From the NCBI RefSeq assembly GCF_036324505.1, contig NC_086370.1:14162600-14226599 (forward strand): a stretch of DNA of 64,000 bases, written 5' to 3'. Both the position numbers and the translations under genes were made by a program. Below, piece after piece: positions 1 through 15,273 of the stretch. The number at the start of each line of letters is the position of its first letter. The first letter of the stretch is position 1. This stretch comes from Eleginops maclovinus. Lineage: Eukaryota; Chordata; Actinopteri; Perciformes; Eleginopidae. The notes beneath the pieces were generated by a model. It was not told where the DNA came from. It was given only the letters and a program-made list of their open reading frames with translations, and searched no databases.

Positions 1-509
1 TTCGTCCTCCATGGATCTCTTAGCATGCAGGATGTCATCTGAGCCACCAGAGGGGCAGGGAGACCCAGCCTAGAATCGCTGTGAATGATGTACCGTAGAT
101 GGCTTTGTCATCAAACTGCCGTTAATCAGAGCGGAGGGACAGGCAGTGAAGTTGTATATCTAATGGTTACATATCTCTGGAGGGACATTAGTGGTTTATG
201 GCCATAGGGGGCGAGTGATATTTGTCTGGGCTGATGGAGCAGGCCAGTAAATCAGGAGCAAGTCTTGATGCACAGCACTGACTCTGCATACTGGAAGGGC
301 AATCAAAGCCCTTTCAAGTCCGTAATTAGAGTCTGCTAGTTTCAGATGAGACACTTCACTTTATAGAATGTCATTGGAAAATACAGGGGTGATATTGAGA
401 GTGTATTAAACAGTCACGAAAAGAAAATTACTGTTAGCTTTTGGTTAACAGAAAAGATTTTCAGCTTGTGTTTCGTCTTTATATTTGTTTGAGCTAGATG
501 TGGATTTGT

Positions 510-665
<156 letters not shown>

Positions 666-778
666 CCCATCAGAGTCAGTGACTGTGTCAGCAGAAAGGC
701 CTGCCTTGCTTAGAGGAAATGGCCTGGAAAGGCAGTAATGATCTCTCGCCGTTCAGTTTTGTTATGGCGTTGATCCTT

Positions 779-814
779 CTCTCTCTGTTCTCTCTGTTCT
801 CTCTGTTCTCTCAC
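779..814 (+). repeat. 10-bp minisatellite, 3 units
   Basis: Three consecutive copies of a CTCTCTGTT-type unit, about 100 bp upstream of the first CRTAC1 exon in view. It probably forms part of a pyrimidine-rich intron end. Confidence 0.8.
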
Positions 815-912
815 CTATCCTGCTTAGTTTTTTCTTTAAAAAAACCTTTCCGCTCACACTCTTTCTGACTTACTCATTTTCTTACCGTTGAGTCTTTTCT
901 CTCTGTGTGCAG

Positions 913-1047
913 GGGGGCGAGGTGTCGTGGTGGGGCCTATTGTCAGTCAATCCCTCTCCGATATTTTTTGCGACAACGAGTACGGTCCCAACTTCCTGTT
1001 CAGGAACAACGGAGATGGAACATTTACTGATGTGGCGCAGCAGGCTG
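913..1047 (+). CDS. CRTAC1: CRTAC1 exon: FG-GAP repeat segment
   Basis: The acceptor AG is at 911-912 and the donor GT at 1048-1049. The exon opens with two bases of a split codon and reads GRGVVVGP, SDIFCDNE and NNGDGTFTDVAQQAG, closely matching vertebrate CRTAC1. It ends one base into a Gly codon that is completed by the next exon. The following intron is only 117 bp. Confidence 0.96.
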
Positions 1048-4000
1048 GTAATAGCAAATTGTATAGTTAAACAGTTCGTAGCTGTCGATAAGTTCATTTA
1101 TATGTCCTCAAAAACAATACAAAAGTAAGGCTTGATTGTTCGATGCATTGCCAAATACCTGTAGGTGTGGAGGACCCCATGCAGCATGGCAGAGGGGTTG
1201 CTCTGGCAGACTTCAACCGTGACGGCAAAACAGACATCGTCTACGGGAACTGGAATGGGCCTCACCGCCTTTACATGCAGCTGAATAACCGGAAACAGAA
1301 GTTCAAGGTAAGACCAAATGTGTTTTTCCTCCTTGGGTATTTAACAGATTTAAATACCTGATTATTCTTCAAACAAACATTATGGCTTGATGTGTCACAA
1401 GTACATATACCTGTTCCTAATGTACACACTTGAAGGTAGGTGAAATCAGAAAGAGAGGCAAAACTAAATAAATTGAATAAACTAATTTAAAGGTTAACTT
1501 TAAACGAATAGGAGATACTACAGTAGTCTTATGAAGAGTTAAAATAATGGAAAACGTTCAAACTCTAATAACTTTCAACATGCAATTAAGCCAGAGCAAT
1601 TTGTAAGTAGATTGGGTATGATAGTTTTTGCTTATGAAAAAGCTAAAAGGGCCAATTTGAAACTACCAATTTTATTCCGAGGCCTTCATTATCAGTTGAC
1701 CCGCAATAAGAAATGCATACAGTATTTTTTTAAAACTCCATGGAATCTAACCATGTAGATAGTGGTCCAGTTTTTTGGTTGGGACTATTTCATTGGTAGA
1801 AAGTGGTTCCAGTTCCAATAACTTCTCACAGTAAAATGAATGGATATTCCAGAGTAACCATTAGCGTTTATTTATAATCCACAGCCAAATATGTGTTGGG
1901 TGATTCCCCCGTTTGGACATCAAGCACTGTAAATGATGTACATAAGTTTCAGTGTGAGGCTACAGTTCTCTCTTCTTCTACTTCCAGAATCAATGTCTAA
2001 TGAACAAGGACAGCAATTCTCACCTATTAACGCTCTGAATCACAAGAATGATCTATGCCAACGGATGGCTAGTGAATTAGCAGGTGTCAGTGCTGTCCCA
2101 CTTTGGGATCGAGTGGGATTTTAAAATGGGACGGGTGGTGATTTACTCGATCACAGAGTATAGACAACTCTTGTGAGACGGACAGCTGTGTGCATGTGTT
2201 ACTCTGTATGGTAAAGAGCATCAGAGATAGAGAAAGGCTCTACTGAGTGTAAATCTGTGAAGGTTTCGTGCTCTGTGATCTATCTGTCAGCAGCTGTGAC
2301 TGCATCTTTTACCACAGAGATAAACGTCACAGCAGACATCTTTATAGGGGTCAAATAAGGGGTTAATGTGTGATGCTTAGCCCAGAGACAATTCCATCAG
2401 AGTGACACACACACACACATGCATACAGAAGACAAATTAAATTAGCCAACTGTTGTTTTCCTTAACTAAGATTGTTAAATCACAAGCCCACAGCATATTT
2501 AAGACCCCTTATCCCCGAGCTGACACTCCTACTAGCCGTGTTGACCTTTGGCATGTATAATGAAGCTGTTGTATCACTCCAGTAAACCGCTAATTAAATT
2601 GGGCTGAAACAGCAGCTTGCCTGAGTCGTAGAAAGTGCCGATTAGGCCTGTTTGTGCTTTAATTAAAATCTATTGCCGATGGTTTCCTTTCAGTAGGTTT
2701 AACACACTCACAGGCGAGCAAAAACACCCATGTGTATATATTACGTATTTAAAGAGAGTGAAAATGTCCATCTCAATTGTTTGATTTCTCAGTTATTGTG
2801 CAAATAAATAGCAAGGATAATTATATACACAATAATTTCAACTAATTTCCACAGTAAAATAATGTATTAAACTATATTCTAAGATAATACAAACATATTT
2901 AATATTTATTTATTATATTAATGGTATATTTAAATAAAATCCTTGTTGGTAGAAATCTCCAGTTATATAATTTTCCCCTCAAACTCTTATCCTGTAAATC
3001 ACATGTTTCTGAGCACCACATTTCCGGTGAGAGTCCTTTCTCCCTTTCCTTATGGTACTTCTATTCATCCCCTTTGTAATATAGTAAATGTAGAACTGTC
3101 CCTCCTCCCTAGTGGCACTCAGTTGGCCATCCCCTCTCCTTCACCTGAGAAGCAGAAGGTCACTGTGGGCCCTCCCCACCTCCGACTTTATGAGCCTTAT
3201 AATTAAAACAGGGAGTAAATACTAGAGGGAGTGAAGGGCTGCTCTATAACTCTTCCCCGACTTATCACCGTGTCACTGAAGCGGGGAGATATCCGTTACT
3301 TTCTTGTGCAAAAACTCCTCTGCTGAGGAGACATTTTTTTGGGGAGGAGAAGTGCAGTTTACTTTTTGATGCAAGAGTATATTAAAAAAAAGTCCTTTGT
3401 TCTTAACTTAAAGTCGGGGTGACTTTCAGCAAGTGAGAGAGCAGATGACAGATTGGCTTCTAAATCAAGGACTGGATTCTGATTAATGATTGACATGTTA
3501 TGGAGATTGAACATGTGACCTTCAGATTATTGACAGACTTAGCTTGCATCACCTGTTCTCAGGATGGGATGAACAAATATTGGAGGCAGGCTGTAATTAC
3601 AAAAGAAAATTACAAAAAATCTGATACATGACAAACCTTTTAGCCTCGATGATTTCTAGATGAAGCAGTCTTTTATATTGTCAGTGAGAGGGAAAAAAAC
3701 GATAAAACAGTCAATGAAATAGGATTTTCAAACATTGGTAACCACTGAGTACAATGAGAGGTCCTTGAGCAGACAGTCATAAATGAGCAAGACAAATATC
3801 AGGCTGATGTACAAAAGGGAGACTGGCCATAGGGAGACACACAGATTGACATACGTTATGCACCGACACACAAAATCTGAATGATGTAAAAGAAACCAAC
3901 CAGTTTATCTGTGACATAAATCTGCCTATTGACAAATATATGATCAGCATTGCGGTAAAGAAACATTTTGAGATCGATACACCTGCAGTACAGTTCAAAT

Positions 4001-4079
4001 CTGTGATCATAATGAGGTTATAAAAAGGCTATTTAGGCACTCCTTCTCAATGTAGAAAATCCTGCCTGCATGTCTTTTT

Positions 4080-4125
<46 letters not shown>

Positions 4126-4305
4126 TGTGTCTCACTGGTGTACCGTGTGATTCTCAGGACATAGCATCCCAGAAGTTTTCTATGCCGTCACCGGTTCGCA
4201 CCGTCATGGCCGCTGACTTTGACAATGACAACGAGATGGAGGTCTTCTTCAATAACATCGCCTACAGGGGCCCCTCCGTCAATAGGCTCTTTAGGTGAAA
4301 TTTAC

Positions 4306-4376
<71 letters not shown>

Positions 4377-7300
4377 ACATGTATTATAGTATATAATATC
4401 ATGTGATCATGATCACACTATTTTTGTTTCTTTATACAACATCGTAACACCGAGCTTGGAAGGCTGGAAGCTGAGAAGAATTTTAAATTCCCAGCCAAGG
4501 ATACTTATCTAGTCTGGCATCCCGCCTCCTGCTCCACACATGGATGAATATTTCATTAAGACAGTTTAAGGTCTCTTTTTGAGTTAGGGTTTGGCTTCCT
4601 CTCTAGATAATATTAATGAACTTGGCTCTCAAAATACAAAATATGATACATATCAATTGTTTGGACTTAATAGTAGAATAAACCCATGTCTGAAGAAAAA
4701 TCTGATATGGCATATTTGTCTGAACAGGATGCAGACGTCATGGTGAATTTTGCCATGAGCTGGTGGGTCAATTCATACTGAATATCAATAATCAGTGTAA
4801 GCCCCAGAGGTTTCCTGATTATTCCTGCAGGCCAGGATACTGGAGAGGATTTGTCTCAGGACACACTGATGTTCAACAGAGGTCACTGCTCCACAGCCTG
4901 TATCTCTGCCACTGTCGAGTGTGAAGATGAATCAGCTAATTTAACTCTCTGGCACTGAAAATAAGCTCAAACTAGTGTGCCCAGGCTAATTTATTCAATA
5001 GGTTACAACTAATCCATATTTAGCTGAGCTGAGTGGTTTAATATCCAGCATCAGCATATTAAAGCACAGTGGAGTGAAATGATAACTTAAGGGACGTTGA
5101 TACAGAAATGCTTTGTCACAAAAGGTAAAGGCACTAGAGCTAATGTGCATGTTTTCTTCCAATTAATGTCTCTCTGAAGACATTCAACTCAAGGGCATGA
5201 TTCAACCTGCTCAAAGTGCTCAACAGCGAGATGACAATTACAATAAGTTAAAACCAAAAAAATGACAATGATAAATCAAGCAGTAAAAATATAAATTGGA
5301 ATCAACAAGTATTTATTTAAAAAGGCCTTAATCATGCTTAAAAAACATCATTAAAAAGGACATTTATTTCTGTCAATGTTTTTCCCTTGTGCATACGTGT
5401 AGTGTTTTGCTTAAGTTTTCGATGGACATTATGATCGTTATATCAGTGTCCAAAGTAAATGATCCATTGGTGGTGGATAATTATGCGTTACATTATTAGA
5501 TGTTACCACTGATGCTTCAAAATGTGAGCTACATTTTATTGTTGTAGCTCGTGAACGGCTAATTTGACCTCCATCGAGTAATGTCGGTTAGTTTACTTTT
5601 AAAGGGTTGGAGAATAAAATAGCATACAATGGAAATAACTTAAAATTGATTCAATTAACTTAGGTTCTTTACAACATTGCTTAATTATTTATAGTGGCTT
5701 TGGCCTTTATGTTTTGCAGTGCTTTGATGGGCAATTGATGTTTTGTTGGTTTGATAGGGTGAGCAGGAGAGAGCATGGAGACCCCCAGATAGAAGAGCTG
5801 AACATTGGAGATGCATCAGAGCCTGAAGGACGAGGAACCGGTGAGTGAGTGAGAGCAGACAGCTGTCAATCATCCATCAAAGACCAGCATCCTATCTGCT
5901 ATTTCAACATCTCATCACTAGATGGCAGCAGAGCTCCACTGGGGTTTCCTCATGTGCCTAATAAAAAAACAACTTGTTCCACATAATTAGTTCTATAGAC
6001 TTTTGAAACATGTATTAATTAATTCGCGATGATGTAATATTTTATGTAGATCAATTCCTAAAGTGTTTGGTTTCATCAACACAGGAGCTATAACCACAGA
6101 CTTTGATGGTGATGGGCGTCTGGAACTGCTGATATCTCATGGTGAAAGTGCAGCTCAGCCTATCTCTGTCTACAAAGTCAACCAGGTGTGTGTTTGTGAC
6201 ACATCTTTAAAGTTAGGTAACACTCGTAGCGTAATCTTAACCCAAACCCGCCCTTTTCCTATTCTGTCTGTGCCTTAGGGGCTCACTAACGCCTGGCTGC
6301 GTGTGATTCCCCGAACCAAGTTTGGTGCTTTTGCCAGGGGGGCTAAGGTGGTGCTGTACACTAAAAAGAGTGGCCCGCACACACGGATCATCGACGGGGG
6401 CTCAGGGTACCTGTGTGAGATGGAGCCTGTAGCCCACTTTGGCCTTGGTAAGTTTTTAATTCTCAACAATAAAAGGACATAAAACTGTTGCATGGATTAA
6501 ACGTGCAAGTGACATGTTTAAAATGAATATATTTTTGCATGTTAAAGCCACAGCCTTAAACCCAGTGATATTTATTTGACAATAAAACAAATATGGGTAA
6601 AAGCAGCAAATTCTCAAATTGAAATGATCACATTTTCGTCATTTGTCGTCTCTGTTGATTTTCGAATAAATATCGACTAAACCTCAGCACTGCTCTTTGC
6701 AACAGCCGGGTAAGGGATAGACAAATGGACAGAATGAGCATTACAGAGTATCAGTGAAAAGGAAAAGGAAAGCTCCATGTGGAAAGCATTGTTTTAATAC
6801 CTCGAGCCTGATTGGACACCCATGGGGGAATAAGTTATCTTTGGGTGGGAGCTGAGCGGACGGGGAGCAGGTGCTGCAGCTGGAAGCTGGCCTGTTTGTA
6901 AGGAACTGGCTCCCGGTCTTCTTCTGCCCCTGTATAAAGTGTCAGCTGGTGGTCATCCAGGCCTGGTAGCTCGCCCAATGTTACTTCCTGGACCTGTTCT
7001 TTATCAAGACTGTTGAAGCATGGATGATCTCTGGAGGCACTCACAGAAGAGAAAACTTTCCACACCACATGCAAAAAGTGTCAGTACTGGTAGACATGTG
7101 AGATATACTCCTCCAGACTAGATGAGAGGGTGTCATACTGGGTGAACAACAGGTGAAATATTCTTTGGCTCTCAGGCACAGCACACCTGCTGAGTAAATC
7201 ACTGCCTGGCAAGGTAACCCAAGATCTGTTTACATTATAAATGCCACTTTAATTAAGGGCTGCAGAGACCGTCTGGAGAGGGGTTTCTCTAGGCCTGATT

Positions 7301-8596
7301 AAAATAGGTAATGGACTCTGTCTCTCACTGTGTTTGTTTCAGTGAAAAAGAGAGAAAAGAGAAAGCTTTATGAGCACTAAAGAATCACTAAAGCACCTAC
7401 ACTAAAGATGTTCTTCTGTGTGTGTGTGTTGTGTCTGACAAGGTAAGGATGTTGCCACTAATGTGGAGGTGTACTGGCCAGATGGTCGTTCATCAGCACG
7501 ACCCCTAGAGCCTTCAGACATCAACACAGTGATGGAGATCCACTATCCGAGAGACGAGGAGGAAGTCACTCCTACTGTGGAAATAGAGGTAAAGCAGTTG
7601 TTCATAGTTATCCAAAATTCTCATAATCACATGTTGAAATTCTCTATCACAATAACTTAAAGATGCAATGCTTGTGTAACAATTGAACCAACAATAAGTG
7701 TCTCGGTAAGGTGTTGAGCTTTTGCAACAACAGCTTGTTCATTAGAATAGATTATCCAAGACTCGGGGAGGATTAACTGCATTCTTCCAAACAATATTAA
7801 ATTATTTCATCAGTTTGTTCCTTCTGTTTAATCTGCTAATCTACATCGAACAGGTTTGAATGTATTTTCTATTCAAAATCATTCTTGTTTCTAAATGTCT
7901 TTGTCTTACAGTGCGGTCATGGGTTTGCTTTGAATGAGAATGGCCGTTGCACAGGTAAGCTGCAAATATATACTGTATCTGTTAACCTCTCTATGAAGGT
8001 GTCCTTGTTTAAAACAAACAAGACAAAAAGTGTCTTTCCTTCCCTCACCTTCCCACTCCCTCAGATAAAGATGAGTGTACCCAGTTTCCCACTGTGTGCC
8101 CCTCTGACCGCCCCATCTGCACCAACACCTATGGCAGCTATAAGTGCCGCGCCAAGAGGAGATGCAACCAGGGCTTTGAGCCCAACGATGATGGGTCAGC
8201 CTGTGTGGGTGAGTGAGTGAGTGCTAGGGTAGCAGGTTAACCAAGATCAGGAGAACAAAGGAAGCACTGCCCTAGATGAGAGGCTTTAAGCTTTTTAATG
8301 ACTTTAGTTTTGAGTAGAGGAGGTGCTAACATTCCTCGGACAGTGTCCCCTTTCTATACCCCGTTGTCTTGCATGACTAACCCCCACGTGTGAATACGTC
8401 CTTATTTTAGCCATGAAGATGCAGACGTTGGCTACTTTTTCCCTGACATTTTGCTTCTTTCCCCACAGCCCAGGTGGCTTACTTTGGGGGAACACGGTCT
8501 TCAGGGGAACGCCGACGATCAGGACTATCTTACTGGATGTTCCCCATCTCTGTGCTACCACTCGTCTCAACCCACCTCCAGACTGGACTACTGTAG
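913..8596 (+). CDS. CRTAC1: CRTAC1 (cartilage acidic protein 1 / LOTUS), 3' ten exons
   Basis: Extracellular calcium-binding-type glycoprotein. In mammals it is a chondrocyte product and, as LOTUS, a neuronal antagonist of the Nogo receptor (family knowledge). Exons: 913-1047, 1165-1307, 4158-4294, 5758-5840, 6085-6185, 6279-6447, 7443-7588, 7912-7954, 8065-8208, 8469-8596. All introns are GT-AG and all phases join without a shift, giving 408 residues plus stop TAG at 8594-8596. Domains of the partial product: FG-GAP/VCBS-type repeats with DxDxDG-like loops (NNGDGTF near residue 31, DFNRDGKTD, DFDNDNE, DFDGDGR near 169), an ASPIC/UnbV domain (about 200-270; NAWLRV, FGAFARGAKV, HFGLG) and a calcium-binding EGF-like domain (320-366, starting DKDEC). 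The tail AQVAYFGG plus a hydrophobic end resembles the mammalian B isoform. Which teleost paralogue (a or b) cannot be told. The 5' exons are outside the window. Confidence 0.96.
1165..1307 (+). CDS. CRTAC1: CRTAC1 exon: HGRGVALADFNRDGK segment
   Basis: The acceptor AG is at 1163-1164 and the donor is GTAAGA. It encodes VEDPMQHGRGVALADF followed by NRDGKTDIVYGNWNG and PHRLYMQL, a calcium-loop-like FG-GAP repeat conserved in the family. It ends in phase 0 after QKFK. Confidence 0.97.
1308..4157 (+). other. CRTAC1: CRTAC1 intron, 2.85 kb
   Basis: No coding exon is recognised here. The segment at about 2440-2705 is rich in homeodomain-type cores (TAATTAA at 2591-2597, TAATTAAA at 2660-2667) in a more even base composition than the AT-rich DNA after 2740, which would suit an intronic regulatory element (inference). 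The intron ends in a (GT)n array instead of a normal polypyrimidine tract. Confidence 0.6.
4083..4130 (+). repeat. (GT)n microsatellite at an exon acceptor
   Basis: GT array with one GGG interruption, ending 27 bases before the CRTAC1 exon at 4158. It occupies the place where the polypyrimidine tract is expected. UG repeats in this position are known TDP-43/CELF binding sites in other genes. Confidence 0.97.
4158..4294 (+). CDS. CRTAC1: CRTAC1 exon flanked by complementary repeats
   Basis: Encodes DIASQKFSMPSPVRTVMAAD followed by FDNDNEMEVFFNN and AYRGPSVNRLF, matching the family. The acceptor is TTCTCAG and the donor GTGAAA. It is 137 nt long, so skipping would shift the frame. A (GT)n tract lies 27 nt upstream and an (AC)n tract 14 nt downstream. 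Confidence 0.97.
4309..4379 (+). repeat. (AC)n microsatellite just after a donor site
   Basis: AC array with one AA interruption, beginning 14 bases after the 4158-4294 exon. In the transcript it would be complementary to the GU tract before the same exon. CA repeats near donors are known hnRNP L sites in other genes. Confidence 0.97.
4380..5757 (+). other. CRTAC1: CRTAC1 intron remainder
   Basis: AT-rich intron with no recognisable exon, RNA gene or mobile element. It ends at the acceptor AG 5756-5757. Confidence 0.65.
5758..5840 (+). CDS. CRTAC1: CRTAC1 exon: REHGDPQIEELNIGD segment
   Basis: Completes a split Arg codon and then reads VSRREHGDPQIEELN and DASEPEGRGTG, a near match to mammalian CRTAC1. 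The donor is GTGAGT. It ends one base into a Gly codon. Confidence 0.97.
6085..6185 (+). CDS. CRTAC1: CRTAC1 exon: TDFDGDGRLELL segment
   Basis: The acceptor is ACACAG and the donor GTGTGT. It encodes an FG-GAP/VCBS-type acidic loop (TTDFDGDGRLELLISHGES) followed by AAQPISVYKVNQ. It ends in phase 0. Confidence 0.97.
6279..6447 (+). CDS. CRTAC1: CRTAC1 exon: ASPIC/UnbV domain
   Basis: Encodes GLTNAWLRVIPRTKFGAFAR, then GAKVVLYTKKSG, IDGGSGYLCEMEP and AHFGL. This is the core of the ASPIC/UnbV domain that follows the propeller-like repeats in CRTAC1. The donor is GTAAGT. Confidence 0.97.
6448..7442 (+). other. CRTAC1: CRTAC1 intron, 1.0 kb
   Basis: No exon is seen. The open - strand frame at 6835-7074 has no family resemblance and is treated as chance. 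A TAATTAA core lies at 7250-7256 in a segment of about 100 bp that looks more complex than its surroundings; nothing further can be said. Confidence 0.6.
7443..7588 (+). CDS. CRTAC1: CRTAC1 exon: end of ASPIC/UnbV domain
   Basis: Reads KDVATNVEVYWPDGRSS, then DINTVMEIHYPRDEEE, matching the VEVxWPDG signature of the family. It ends in phase 0 at VEIE with donor GTAAAG. Confidence 0.97.
7912..7954 (+). CDS. CRTAC1: CRTAC1 small exon (43 nt): CGHGFALNENGRC
   Basis: The acceptor is TTACAG and the donor GTAAGC. It encodes CGHGFALNENGRCT, the conserved two-cysteine linker just before the EGF-like domain (CGQGF...NGHC in mammals). The phase fits both neighbours. Confidence 0.95.
8065..8208 (+). CDS. 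CRTAC1: CRTAC1 exon: calcium-binding EGF-like domain
   Basis: Encodes DKDECTQFPTVC, then ICTNTYGSYKCRAKRRC and GFEPNDDGSACV. Six cysteines in EGF spacing, with the D-x-D-E-C start and the NTYGSYKC core typical of calcium-binding EGF modules. The donor is GTGAGT. Confidence 0.97.
8469..8596 (+). CDS. CRTAC1: CRTAC1 terminal coding exon, membrane-type C-terminus
   Basis: The acceptor CCCCACAG precedes the exon. In phase it reads AQVAYFGGTRSSGERRRSG and then a hydrophobic tail (YWMFPISVLPLVS...), with stop TAG at 8594-8596. The AQVA(F/Y)xGG start and greasy end resemble the mammalian B isoform rather than the proline/alanine-rich A tail. I found no alternative A-type last exon, but such an exon could be too diverged to see. 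Confidence 0.9.
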
Positions 8597-9900
8597 CCAA
8601 AACTGTCTTCTCCCCTTCCTAACACTCTCCACTGCTAAACGGGGGAGTACAGAAACTCTTTGGAGAAAACCTTTCACTGAGCATCTATTCCTTCTTCTCT
8701 ATGTGGATCTCTGCTATCTTTTTCCATCTGTTATTTACAGCTTTGCCCCCTCACCACTGCTATGTGTCACCTCTTGGCTCCCGGCCCCCTCTGGACTATA
8801 AAGAAACACTCAGCAGGGAGCATGCTCGCTGGGAGCGACGGGGTTCAGAACTAACTGTGTCACACCCCTCACAGCCCTCATGTCATCACCTGGCACTTAT
8901 CTTAGTGGGACCTGAACTGAGGCCAAGTCAATAAGTGGAGTGGCAGCGTACAGTATAAACCCCCTGCGCATACAGTACAGCAGACCACATTCATTAGAGA
9001 CACGCTGAGAGCCCATCTGTATCTGCACAACTCCACCACGTTAATCTTTACAATGTCAATCTCATTCTTGTTATGGGCTCACCGGGAGGCTGAGGAACAC
9101 CAGATCTCCCAAGCTTTTAGGCTCAGTGTTTGTGTGAGTAAGTGTGTGTGAGCGTACTGCGTCCAAAGAGGCAGTCGGGTAGAGAACATATGCCAGACCA
9201 TCTGTCTCCGATGGTAGGTTACATTTGGTTGCCTCTGAATAATAGCACAGCACAGTGAAGAATATAAGCACACTTGTTTGTTTGTGTGTGTGTGAGCACA
9301 AGAATTGTCAGGGACAAATGTCACATTTTTAAGTAAAGTAGCAGTAAGGTGTACTTGATACATAATGTACTTAGCATACAAAATTAGCATAGCTGTACAT
9401 TTTAAATGAGAGTCAGCTTTAAATATGTATTGCAAAAATAATCCCTAACTTCGTAGTTGTTGCTATCTAAAAAAAAAACAATGGGCTGGTTAGAAGAATG
9501 TGAAGACAAAAGGGAGAGGGTGTGGATTTTCATGGACCATGACTTTTTTCTTAAATAAGATATTTTCTACAACATAATATATTACTTTAAATGATGAGGC
9601 TGGTGATATTTCATATTTTTGTCATCAGCAAACCAAATGAATAGACAGAAATCAATGATGCACAAGTCGGTCTTCTGAATTTCTTTAAACAGCTTGGCAC
9701 TGTAGCTAAATAAGACAAATAAAACTCACTTGTAATGAGTGGAAAGAGATCGCAGTAAATGGTAAAGCCCAGGACACATTTTAGCGCATTCAAATGAAGC
9801 ACATGGAACCCTTCATTATGCAGTAGACATCATTTTTGTTTCATGGCCACATATTTTTTTAACCTTTTGTGAAATGAATAAATATTTTGGCAGAAAAAAT
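8597..9900 (+). other. CRTAC1: CRTAC1 3' UTR (extent uncertain)
   Basis: Non-coding sequence after the CRTAC1 stop. Candidate AATAAA polyadenylation signals on the + strand lie at 9718-9723 and 9877-9882, so the UTR could be about 1.1-1.3 kb. The end cannot be fixed without transcript data. Confidence 0.4.
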
Positions 9901-11493
<1,593 letters not shown>

Positions 11494-11501
11494 CAGTGTT
11501 T

Positions 11502-14956
<3,455 letters not shown>

Positions 14957-15273
14957 AGTTGAGGGACGGTACAGTTCATAGTTCAATGAGTCGAGCGGCA
15001 GTTAATGTATCAATTATTGACGAAAGAACCTCTTTTCACGACAAGCGGCCAATGAGGTATTTTGTTTAAGTTATCTGTAAAATGTCATTTGTTTCATTTC
15101 GCGCCACAGCGTAATTGTAGCTACATTGTCTGGTTTTTATTTGTTTTATGTACTGTATAGTTCCGACGGCGTTAACAAGGCATGAGTGGCGGGACCAAAG
15201 GTGGAAGCAACAACAATAAACGCCCGTTCCAAAGAACCGACCTGTGTCTGTGTCGTCGTGGAGAGAGCTACAC
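14957..15273 (+). mobile_element. LTR-like block, possible solo LTR
   Basis: A roughly 315-bp island that is richer in CpG than its AT-rich flanks. Near its right end is AATAAACGCC followed by a TG-rich stretch (CTGTGTCTGTGTCGTCGTGG) and a CTACACA end, the R/U5 layout of LTRs. The left border is ambiguous (TGAGGGACGG is one candidate start) and no clear target-site duplication was found. It could also be an unrelated promoter-like island. Confidence 0.35.

Noticed and set aside
8304..8600. 98-codon - strand frame over the last CRTAC1 exon
   Set aside because: Shadow of the + strand coding exon and its flanks.
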